In this document: positions 57,532-64,000 of the stretch, piece by piece | How the letters are laid out: each line of letters opens with the position of its first letter | How positions within the stretch are numbered: position 1 is the stretch's first letter | DNA from: Pseudoflavonifractor sp902362925 | Lineage (GTDB): Bacteria > Bacillota > Clostridia > Oscillospirales > Oscillospiraceae | Direction: 5' to 3' (one strand) | Assembly (NCBI GenBank): GCA_902362925.1 | Contig: CABIYL010000002.1 | DNA: 64,000 nt | Notes under the pieces: model-generated | Seen by the model: only the letters and a program-made list of their open reading frames with translations | The model's database searches: none | What the model was told of the DNA's origin: nothing | Made by a program: the position numbers and the translations under genes

Positions 57532-59016
57532 TCAGCCGCCCAGCTGGGTGATGCCCTTACGGATGCGGGAGAGGGCCTCGTCACGGCCCAGGATGTGGCA
57601 CAGCTCCACCGCGCCGCCGGGAGTGACAGCCTTGCCGGACAGGGCGGTGCGCACCGGCCACATGATCCGGCCGTTCTTCAGCTCCAGCTTCTCGGCCAGG
57701 CCGATAAGGGCGTCGTGGATGGCGTCGTAGGTCCAGTCAGTGAGGGCCTCCAGCACGGGGAGCACCTGATTGAGAGCCTCCAGGGAGTTCTCCTCGTTGG
57801 TCTTCATCTTCTTGTGGCAGTAGAGCTCGTTGGAGTACTCGGGCAGGGTGTCGAAGAAGTCCACCTGGGGGGCGATGTCCAGCAGGGTGTCGCACCGGGG
57901 CTGGACCAGGGGAGCGATGAGCTTCAGGTCGATGCCGGGGGTCTTGACGGCCTCCTGGAGGTAGGGCTCAGCCAGAGCGTAGAAGTCCTCGGCGGAGAGC
58001 TCACGCAGGTACTTGGCGTTGAAGTAGCGCAGCTTCTCAATGTCGAAGATGGCGGGGGACTTGGAGATGCCGCCGATGTCGAACACACGGGAGAGTTCCT
58101 CCAGGGAGAAGAACTCCTGCTCGCTGTACTCGCCCCGGGGAGACCAGCCCAGCAGGGTGACGTAGTTGACCACAGCCTGAGAGAGGAAGCCCTGGGCGAT
58201 GAGGTCCTGGTAGGAGGGGTCGCCGTGGCGCTTGCTCATCTTGTTGTGGGCGTCCCGCATGACGGGGGAGCAGTGGATATAGGTGGGCACCTCCCAGCCG
58301 AAGGCCTGATAGAGCAGGTTGTACTTGGGGGCGGAGGAGAGGTACTCGCTGCCCCGGACCACGTGGGTGATACCCATCAGGTGGTCGTCGATGACGTTGG
58401 CGAAATTGTAGGTGGGCAGACCGTCGGACTTGATGAGCACCTGGTCATCAAGGGTGTCATTGTCCACGGTAATATCGCCGAACACGGCATCGGAGAAGGT
58501 GGTGGTTCCGCCGGCGGGGATCTTCTGCCGGATGACATAGGACGCACCGGCGGCAATCCGGGCCTTGGCCTCCTCCAGGCTCAGGGAGCGGCAGGGATCG
58601 GCGGCGCGCTCAAAGTTGCCGCTCTCCTCCTCGCTCTCGGTCTTCTCGCAGAAGCAGTAGTAGGCGTGGCCGCGCTCCACCAGCAGCTCGGCGTACTTGC
58701 CATAGGTGTCCCGGCGCTCGGTCTGGATATAGGGGGCCACGGGGCCGCCGATATCGGGACCCTCATCCCAGGTCAGGCCGCACTCCCGGAGGGTCTTGTA
58801 GATGACCTCGGTGGCGCCTTCCACCAGACGCTCCTGGTCGGTGTCCTCGATGCGCAGGATAAAGGTGCCGTCCTGATGGCGGGCGATGAGCCAGGTGTAG
58901 AGGGCGGTGCGCAGATTGCCGATGTGCATATAGCCGGTGGGGGAGGGGGCGAAGCGGGTACGGACTTTGCCCTTGGGGATGCGGGCCTCCATGTCGTCAA
59001 ACCATTTCATATCCAT
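57532..59016 (-). CDS. gltX: Glutamyl-tRNA synthetase
   Basis: 494 residues, class I. HIGH-type motif MHIGNLRTALY and KMSKR in HNKMSKRHGDPSY. Charges tRNA-Glu; whether it is discriminating cannot be told here. Start ATG 59016 has GGAGG 7 bases upstream. No T-box leader. Confidence 0.96.
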   Translation of the reverse strand: MDMKWFDDMEARIPKGKVRTRFAPSPTGYMHIGNLRTALYTWLIARHQDGTFILRIEDTDQERLVEGATEVIYKTLRECGLTWDEGPDIGGPVAPYIQTERRDTYGKYAELLVERGHAYYCFCEKTESEEESGNFERAADPCRSLSLEEAKARIAAGASYVIRQKIPAGGTTTFSDAVFGDITVDNDTLDDQVLIKSDGLPTYNFANVIDDHLMGITHVVRGSEYLSSAPKYNLLYQAFGWEVPTYIHCSPVMRDAHNKMSKRHGDPSYQDLIAQGFLSQAVVNYVTLLGWSPRGEYSEQEFFSLEELSRVFDIGGISKSPAIFDIEKLRYFNAKYLRELSAEDFYALAEPYLQEAVKTPGIDLKLIAPLVQPRCDTLLDIAPQVDFFDTLPEYSNELYCHKKMKTNEENSLEALNQVLPVLEALTDWTYDAIHDALIGLAEKLELKNGRIMWPVRTALSGKAVTPGGAVELCHILGRDEALSRIRKGITQLGG

Positions 59017-59084
59017 GGTGATGCCTCCAGTGGTAATAATTGTGAGAATTGCGCCGACAGGCGGAAGTTCTTCTGATCTTTACC

Positions 59085-59113
59085 ATTCTAAAGGTAAGGG
59101 TAAAACTTGTCAA
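59085..59113 (-). promoter_or_regulatory. Promoter of gltX
   Basis: TTGACA (59108-59113), 17-base spacer, TAGAAT (59085-59090) on the minus strand. Its -35 box is the same DNA as the -35 box of trpS. Confidence 0.82.
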
Positions 59114-59135
59114 GCGGTACACCATGTGGTATGAT
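59107..59135 (+). promoter_or_regulatory. Promoter of trpS
   Basis: TTGTCA (59107-59112), 17-base spacer, TATGAT (59130-59135). Overlaps the gltX -35 element through the palindrome CTTGTCAAG, so both promoters cannot be occupied at once. Confidence 0.75.
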
Positions 59136-59208
59136 AAACTGGTATGTAAATATGCGCCCCGAAAGAGGGAAAAAGCCTCCGGAGGCGCAGACGAGGTGTA
59201 AAACAGAA

Positions 59209-60210
59209 ATGGAAACGACAAAGAAAGTAATGCTCTCCGGCATCCAGCCCAGCGGCGACCTGCACCTGGGCAACTATCTTGGCGCCATCAAGAACTGGGG
59301 TGCCCGTGCGGACGAGTTTGACTGCTACTATTTCATGGCCGACATGCACACTATCACCGTCCGCCAGACTCCTGCCGACCTGCGCCGCCGCACCCTGGAG
59401 CAGCTGGCCCAGTACATCGCCTGCGGCCTTGACCCGGAGAAGAACACCCTGTTTGTCCAGTCCCACGTCCACCAGCACGCGGAGCTGGCCTGGGTGCTGT
59501 CCTGCTACACCATGTTCGGTGAGCTCTCCCGCATGACCCAGTTCAAGGACAAGTCCGCCAAGCACGCCGACAACATCAACGCGGGTCTGTTCACCTATCC
59601 CTGCCTGATGGCGGCGGATATCCTGCTCTACCAGCCCGACTTTGTGCCCGTGGGCGAGGACCAGAAGCAGCACGTTGAGCTGACCCGCAACATTGCCCAG
59701 CGGTTCAACCATGTCTACGGCGACGTGCTCAAGATGCCCGAGCCCTATATCCCCAAGATGGGCGCCCGAGTCATGAGCCTGAACCAGCCCGACACCAAGA
59801 TGAGCAAGTCCATCCCCGAGGGCTGCGTGTTCCTCATGGAGAAGCCGGAGGACATCATGCGCAAGTTCAAGCGGGCCATCACCGACAGCGACACCGAGCA
59901 CTGCGTCCGGTACGACCGGGAGAACAAGCCCGGCGTGGCCAACCTGATGAGCATCTACTCCGCCGTCACCGGCAAGACCTTTGAGGAGATCGAGGCCGAG
60001 TTTGACGGCAAGGGTTACGGCGCCTTCAAGCCTGTGGTGGGCGAGGCCGTGGTGGAGATGCTCCGTCCCATCCAGGAGGAGACCCGCCGGCTGCTCGCCG
60101 ACAAGGCCTACCTGGAGAACGTCTACCGGGCCGGCGCGGAGAAGGCCTCCTATGTGGCGGAGAAGACCCTGCGCAAGGTCTATAAAAAGGTGGGCTTCCT
60201 GCAGCGCTGA
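59209..60210 (+). CDS. trpS: Tryptophanyl-tRNA synthetase
   Basis: 333 residues, class I. HLGN in GIQPSGDLHLGNYLGAI and KMSKS in QPDTKMSKSIPEG. Start ATG 59209 follows GAGGTG by 10 bases; the extension to 59107 would begin inside the promoter. The short leader has no T-box, unlike many Firmicutes trpS genes. Confidence 0.96.
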   Translation: METTKKVMLSGIQPSGDLHLGNYLGAIKNWGARADEFDCYYFMADMHTITVRQTPADLRRRTLEQLAQYIACGLDPEKNTLFVQSHVHQHAELAWVLSCYTMFGELSRMTQFKDKSAKHADNINAGLFTYPCLMAADILLYQPDFVPVGEDQKQHVELTRNIAQRFNHVYGDVLKMPEPYIPKMGARVMSLNQPDTKMSKSIPEGCVFLMEKPEDIMRKFKRAITDSDTEHCVRYDRENKPGVANLMSIYSAVTGKTFEEIEAEFDGKGYGAFKPVVGEAVVEMLRPIQEETRRLLADKAYLENVYRAGAEKASYVAEKTLRKVYKKVGFLQR

Positions 60211-60244
60211 AGCGGCAGTTGATTCCGTCTAAAGGAGAAGAACC

Positions 60245-61363
60245 ATGAATGTAGAACTTCGCGAGATCGGCATGGTGGCGGCCGCCATGGGTGTGGCGCT
60301 GATTGTCGCTCTTATTCTGACCCCGGTGGTCAAATCTCTTGCTCAGAAGGTGGGCGCGGTGGACGTGCCCAAGGACAACCGACGGATGCACGACCATCCC
60401 ATCCCCCGCATGGGCGGCCTGGCCATCTTTTTCGGCTTTATGGCCAGCACCCTGTTCTTTGTGGAGATGACCCCCCAGATCCGGGGCATGCTGCTGGGTG
60501 CCGTGATCATTGTGGTGCTGGGTATCTTTGACGATATCTACGCGCTGAAGGCATCCTTCAAATTTGTGATTCAGATTGTGGCCGCTCTGGTGGCGGTCAT
60601 GTCCGGCAATGTGATTGAGATTATCTCCAATCCCAATGTGTTCTCTTCCAACCTCTACTGGGACCTGGGCTGGCTGGCCTATCCGGCCACTGTCATCTGG
60701 ATTGTGGCCATCACCAACGCCGTCAACCTGATTGACGGTCTGGACGGCCTGGCCTGCGGCGTGTCCACCATCAGCTCCATGACCCTGCTGGTCATCGCCA
60801 TGTCGGTGGGGGAGGTGCCCATCGCCCTGATGGTGGCGGCCCTGTGCGGCGGCTGCCTGGGCTTCCTGCCCTACAACCTGAACCCCGCCAAAATCTTCAT
60901 GGGCGACACCGGCTCCACCTTCCTGGGCTTTGTCCTGGCGGTGATCTCGGTGCAGGGTCTCTTCAAGCTGTACACCATCATCTCCTTTGTGGTGCCCTTC
61001 CTCATGCTGGGCCTGCCCATCTTTGACACCTGCTTCGCCTTCATCCGCCGCATCGCCCACGGCCAGAGCCCCATGCACGCCGACCGCAGCCATGTGCACC
61101 ACCGGCTCATCGACATGGGCTTCTCCCAGAAGCAGGCGGTGGCCGTGCTCTACATCATCAGCGCCATCCTGGGCCTGTCCGCTGTGGTGCTGACCACCGA
61201 GGGCCCTGTCAAGGCCATGCTGCTGCTGATGGCCCTGTGTGCCGCCGGTGCGGTGGCCGGACAGCTGTTCATCCACAATAACAACAAGAAAAACCGGGGT
61301 AACCCGACCCAGAATCCGGCGGAGCCTGAGGCCGGAGCCGGGGAGGAGAAAGAAAAGAAATGA
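60245..61363 (+). CDS. tagO: Undecaprenyl-phosphate GlcNAc-1-phosphate transferase (TagO/WecA family)
   Basis: 372 residues, about eleven membrane helices, MraY family. HPIPRMGGLAIF, GIFDDIYALKASFKF (Asp-Asp metal site), NLIDGLDGLA, NPAKIFMGDTGS and the C-terminal HADRSHVHHRL (nucleotide-binding) are intact. Starts teichoic-acid or capsule linkage-unit synthesis on the C55 carrier made by uppS. The charged tail (about 345-372) is unusual but disordered-looking. Overlaps the next gene by four bases. Confidence 0.93.
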   Translation: MNVELREIGMVAAAMGVALIVALILTPVVKSLAQKVGAVDVPKDNRRMHDHPIPRMGGLAIFFGFMASTLFFVEMTPQIRGMLLGAVIIVVLGIFDDIYALKASFKFVIQIVAALVAVMSGNVIEIISNPNVFSSNLYWDLGWLAYPATVIWIVAITNAVNLIDGLDGLACGVSTISSMTLLVIAMSVGEVPIALMVAALCGGCLGFLPYNLNPAKIFMGDTGSTFLGFVLAVISVQGLFKLYTIISFVVPFLMLGLPIFDTCFAFIRRIAHGQSPMHADRSHVHHRLIDMGFSQKQAVAVLYIISAILGLSAVVLTTEGPVKAMLLLMALCAAGAVAGQLFIHNNNKKNRGNPTQNPAEPEAGAGEEKEKK

Positions 61364-62517
61364 AGCCTGTCCGTGTCATGACCATTTTCGGCACCCGGCC
61401 TGAGGCCATCAAGATGGCGCCTCTGGTGCAGGAGCTGAGCCGCCGCGAGGGCATCGAGTCCCTGTGCTGCGTCACCGCCCAGCACCGGCAGATGCTGGAC
61501 TCAGTGCTGGAGATTTTCCGCCTGAAGCCGGACTATGACCTGAACATCATGGAGCCCCGTCAGACCCTGTCCACCATTACCACCAAGTGCCTTCTGGGTC
61601 TGGAGGAGGTGTTCCAGACCGCCAAGCCCGACCTGGTGCTGGTCCACGGCGACACCTCCACCACCTTTGCCGGAGCCTTGGCCGCCTTCTACCATCAGAT
61701 TATGGTGGGCCATGTGGAGGCCGGTCTGCGCACCTGGGACAAGTACTCCCCCTATCCGGAGGAGATGAACCGCACCCTGGTGGGGGACATTGCCGACCTC
61801 CATTTCTGCCCCACGCCCGCCAACCGGGCCAATCTGGCCGGCGAGGGGATTAAGGACGGGGTGTTTATCACCGGCAATACCGTCATCGATGCCCTCCAGA
61901 CAACGGTTGTAAAGGATTATCACTTTGCGACTGATTTGCTCAACCACTTGGACTATGCGGGCAAAAAGATCATCCTGGTGACCTGCCACCGCCGTGAGAA
62001 TTACGGCCAGCCCATGACCAACATCATGACCGCTCTGCGCCGCATTGCGGATACCCACGAGGATGTGGAGCTGGTGTACCCGGTGCACCTGTCCCCGGTG
62101 GTGCGGGAGGCAGCCGCCAAGTATCTCTCCGGCCACCCCAGGATTCACCTCATCGACCCTCTGGACGTGGAGGAGATGCACAACCTGATGGCCCGGTGCT
62201 ATCTGGTGATGACCGACTCCGGCGGACTGCAGGAGGAGGCGCCCGCTCTGGGCCGTCCTGTGCTTGTCCTGCGCCGGGAGACCGAACGGCCCGAGGCCGT
62301 GGAGGCGGGCACCGTGAAGATTGCGGGCACCGAGGAAGAGGATGTGTTCCAGATGGCTCACACCCTGCTGACCGATGCCAACGCCTACGGCGAGATGGCC
62401 CATGCGGTCAATCCCTACGGCGACGGCCAGGCCTGCCGCCGCATTGCCGACGCCATTGAGTGGAAGTTTGGCCTGCGAGAGCAGGCTCCCGAGGCCTTTG
62501 ACACACTGGGCCGGTAA
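61360..62517 (+). CDS. mnaA: UDP-N-acetylglucosamine 2-epimerase (non-hydrolysing)
   Basis: 385 residues, GT-B fold. IFGTRPEAIKMAPLV, HGDTSTTFAGALAAFY, GHVEAGLRTWDKYSPYPEEMNR and TDSGGLQEEAP are the family motifs. Supplies UDP-ManNAc for wall teichoic-acid linkage or capsule; coupled to tagO (ATGA). Confidence 0.96.
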   Translation: MKPVRVMTIFGTRPEAIKMAPLVQELSRREGIESLCCVTAQHRQMLDSVLEIFRLKPDYDLNIMEPRQTLSTITTKCLLGLEEVFQTAKPDLVLVHGDTSTTFAGALAAFYHQIMVGHVEAGLRTWDKYSPYPEEMNRTLVGDIADLHFCPTPANRANLAGEGIKDGVFITGNTVIDALQTTVVKDYHFATDLLNHLDYAGKKIILVTCHRRENYGQPMTNIMTALRRIADTHEDVELVYPVHLSPVVREAAAKYLSGHPRIHLIDPLDVEEMHNLMARCYLVMTDSGGLQEEAPALGRPVLVLRRETERPEAVEAGTVKIAGTEEEDVFQMAHTLLTDANAYGEMAHAVNPYGDGQACRRIADAIEWKFGLREQAPEAFDTLGR

Positions 62518-62557
62518 GACAAACACAGAGCAGCAGACCCGGTAAGGAGGTGGGAGC

Positions 62558-63334
62558 GTGGAAGGGAGAAACCGGACCATCTTTGTGGTGCTCATTGCCA
62601 TTGTCATCGTGGTGGCGGTGTTTTCCAGCTTCGGCCTCAATCTGTTCACGCCTGCCGCCCCTGAGATCACCCTTCCGGCGGTCACGGATCCGGCGGAGGA
62701 TCAGGAGGATCAGAGCGGCCAGCCGGCGGATACAGACCGCTATGTCCGGGTAGAGGTGACGCCGGAGACAGTGCAGAACGTTATCCGTACCATGGTTCCA
62801 CTCCAGCCTGAGAGCTATTTCCGCACCATTACCGTGGAGACCTCCCTGGGAGACGGGACCATGGGCACCACGGTCAACCGGGTCTGGCAGGACGCCGGCT
62901 GGACCCAGGTGGAGTCCACCTGGCCCGGCGGGACGGTGGAGTACACCATCGCGGGGGACGGAACGGTCTACCGCTGGTATGGCGGCGACAGCACCTGGAC
63001 CAAGTGGGACCAGGGAGAGCGGGACATCAACATGGCCCAGCGGATTCCCACCTACGAGGACGTGCTGGCGCTGAATGTAAAGCTGATTACCTCCACAGGT
63101 TATGAAGAGCGGAACGGGGAATCCTGTGTCTACGTGGAGACGGCGGAGAACGAGCTGGGCAACCGGGAGCGCTACTGGGTGTCGGTGTCCAACGGCCTGC
63201 TGATTGGCGCGGAGACCTGGTGTGGCGACGAGCTGGTGATGCGCATGTCCTCCGAGCCGGTGGAGATGCCGGTACCGGCGGATACCGCTTTTTCGCTCCC
63301 TGACGGCACCGTGCTTCACGTCGTAGAGGGCTGA
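62558..63334 (+). CDS. Unrecognised membrane-anchored exported protein
   Basis: 258 residues from GTG 62558, with AAGGAGG upstream. One N-terminal membrane helix (about 7-28), an acidic linker (about 40-60), then a beta-rich extracellular domain (65-258) with many Trp, Tyr and Thr residues, reminiscent of LolA/MucB-type or lipoprotein-like beta sheets. I do not recognise a family. It follows mnaA by 40 bases and may be read with the wall-polymer genes. Confidence 0.78.
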   Translation: MEGRNRTIFVVLIAIVIVVAVFSSFGLNLFTPAAPEITLPAVTDPAEDQEDQSGQPADTDRYVRVEVTPETVQNVIRTMVPLQPESYFRTITVETSLGDGTMGTTVNRVWQDAGWTQVESTWPGGTVEYTIAGDGTVYRWYGGDSTWTKWDQGERDINMAQRIPTYEDVLALNVKLITSTGYEERNGESCVYVETAENELGNRERYWVSVSNGLLIGAETWCGDELVMRMSSEPVEMPVPADTAFSLPDGTVLHVVEG

Positions 63335-63339
63335 GCGGC

Positions 63340-63648
63340 TCAGTCCAGCCCTAACAGCAGGAGCAGTCCCAGCGTGATCATCAGCTCCACATCATCACCC
63401 TCCATGAAGAGAAAGAGGAGGATGAGCAGAAGGAGCACATCTCCGCTGTCCAGCTGGTCCAGCTTGAGGCTTTTAAGCAGTGAGGTAAGGGAACCGGCGG
63501 CTTTTTCTGCTTTGGACACCGTCTCACTGTGAGGCGGGTGAGGGGATTCCGGGCGATGTGTGCCTGCCTCCGACCGGCGGATGGGCTGGTCGTCCTCCTC
63601 AGGAATCCGGGTGTATCCGCCGCTGCCGGGGATATATCGGTTATACAT
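63340..63648 (-). CDS. Small hydrophobic-tail protein, MYNRYIP-type
   Basis: 102 residues starting at ATG 63648 (MYNRYIPGSGGYTRIPEEDD). A polar, disordered first half; a middle amphipathic helix (SKAEKAAGSLTSLLKSLKLDQLDSGD), then two short hydrophobic segments (LLLLILLFLFMEGDDVELMITLGLLLLLG). No family I can name with confidence; small proteins with this start are seen in clostridia, and a sporulation role would be a guess. Overlaps the upstream gene by 8 bases, so the pair is coupled. Confidence 0.7.
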   Translation of the reverse strand: MYNRYIPGSGGYTRIPEEDDQPIRRSEAGTHRPESPHPPHSETVSKAEKAAGSLTSLLKSLKLDQLDSGDVLLLLILLFLFMEGDDVELMITLGLLLLLGLD

Positions 63649-64000
63649 CCGCCTCGCCCCCTTCTTTCTTGAAGACCTGGAAGGCGACACGGATGACCCG
63701 GGAGAGTTTGGCGATCTGGATGGCTTTATCCAGCTTGGCCTGACGCTCCTCTTTCAGAAAGGGTTTCAGGGCATTGAGGAGGGCGGTGCGCCGGTCGTCC
63801 TCGGCGCTGTACGCGGAAAAGAGCTGGAGGGCAATTTGAATCAGCTTGGGGTCCAGGCTGCCCAGAGCGGAGAGGGAATTGTCTCCGCTGTCGCTCTGGT
63901 ATTCTGTCCGAGGCTGACCGGTCAAGCCGGACAGCAGGGCGGCCACAGCCTCTGAATTCGGCGTCTGGCCGCCCGCATCCCCATCGGGCTCCTCGCCTGA
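63641..64000 (-). CDS. Unrecognised helical protein, 5' end beyond the window
   Basis: The frame is open to the window edge, so the start lies outside; an internal GTG at 63946 is unlikely to be the real start. The visible 119 residues are helical and charged: LDPKLIQIALQLFSAYSAEDDRRTALLNALKPFLKEERQAKLDKAIQIAKLSRVIRVAFQVFKKE carries regularly spaced Lys/Arg and hydrophobics. Translationally coupled to the small MYNRYIP-type protein. Function unknown. Confidence 0.65.
   Translation of the reverse strand, partial: SGEEPDGDAGGQTPNSEAVAALLSGLTGQPRTEYQSDSGDNSLSALGSLDPKLIQIALQLFSAYSAEDDRRTALLNALKPFLKEERQAKLDKAIQIAKLSRVIRVAFQVFKKEGGEADV

Noticed and set aside
59136..59208. T-box riboswitch before trpS
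   Set aside because: The leader is only about 70 bases, with one small GCCTCC/GGAGGC palindrome and no T-box consensus.

Overview
The window looks like chromosome of a high-GC (roughly 60%) Gram-positive anaerobe of the class Clostridia, most like the Oscillospiraceae (Flavonifractor/Lawsonibacter/Pseudoflavonifractor type). The reasons are a Gram-positive PolC replicase, Rex, DegV, SdpR/SdpI, a membrane-anchored PrsA-type foldase, ethanolamine-type microcompartment genes, strong AGGAGG ribosome binding sites and an anaerobe's gene set. The assignment is an inference from gene content, not a database match. Most of the window is core chromosome; there is no prophage, insertion sequence, rRNA or CRISPR array. 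One 282-base run of N (2736-3017) interrupts two convergent genes.

Layout: (1) 86-5501: ftsK/spoIIIE, then on the minus strand a metal-efflux cassette (CadC/SmtB-like regulator, free-standing HMA metallochaperone, P1B-type ATPase). (2) 5523-11943: a minus-strand operon of a TetR regulator, an MMPL/RND transporter and a very large GLUG-repeat, membrane-anchored surface protein. (3) 12058-13506: an island-like stretch with two identical tRNA-Pro(GGG) genes, a tRNA fragment, several long hairpins and one AT-rich orphan gene. (4) 13534-17387: the minus-strand ribosomal cluster rpmG-secE-nusG-rplK-rplA and rplJ-rplL (with an L10 leader); rpoBC does not follow. (5) 17436-24151: sdpR-sdpI-ruvX, a split TauE/SafE exporter, tcdA, a PrsA-like foldase, and an ECF sigma factor with its membrane partner. 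(6) 24211-32488: a complete argGHCJBDF arginine operon behind ArgR-type boxes. (7) 32639-34155: a tiny microcompartment operon of two EutS/PduU-type shell proteins plus the EutP/PduV GTPase, with no other shell or enzyme genes in view. (8) 34163-46648: GNAT and DegV genes, then pyrH-frr-uppS-cdsA-dxr-rseP-ispG-polC, a conserved envelope/isoprenoid/replication string. (9) 46697-53288: hisZGDBHAFIE. (10) 53349-64000: an iron-type alcohol dehydrogenase, a nitroreductase, rex with an SLH-domain lipoprotein, a 51-residue cysteine-rich peptide, gltX and trpS fired from overlapping divergent promoters, tagO-mnaA for wall polymer precursors, and three unrecognised small genes at the right edge.

The two large biosynthetic operons are self-contained except that hisC, a histidinol phosphatase and an arginine repressor gene are not here. 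The parts that deserve a second look are the orphan microcompartment operon, the long structured leader of rpmG-secE-nusG with mutually exclusive pairings, the cysteine-rich micropeptide, the transporter/GLUG protein pair, and the tRNA-Pro neighbourhood.
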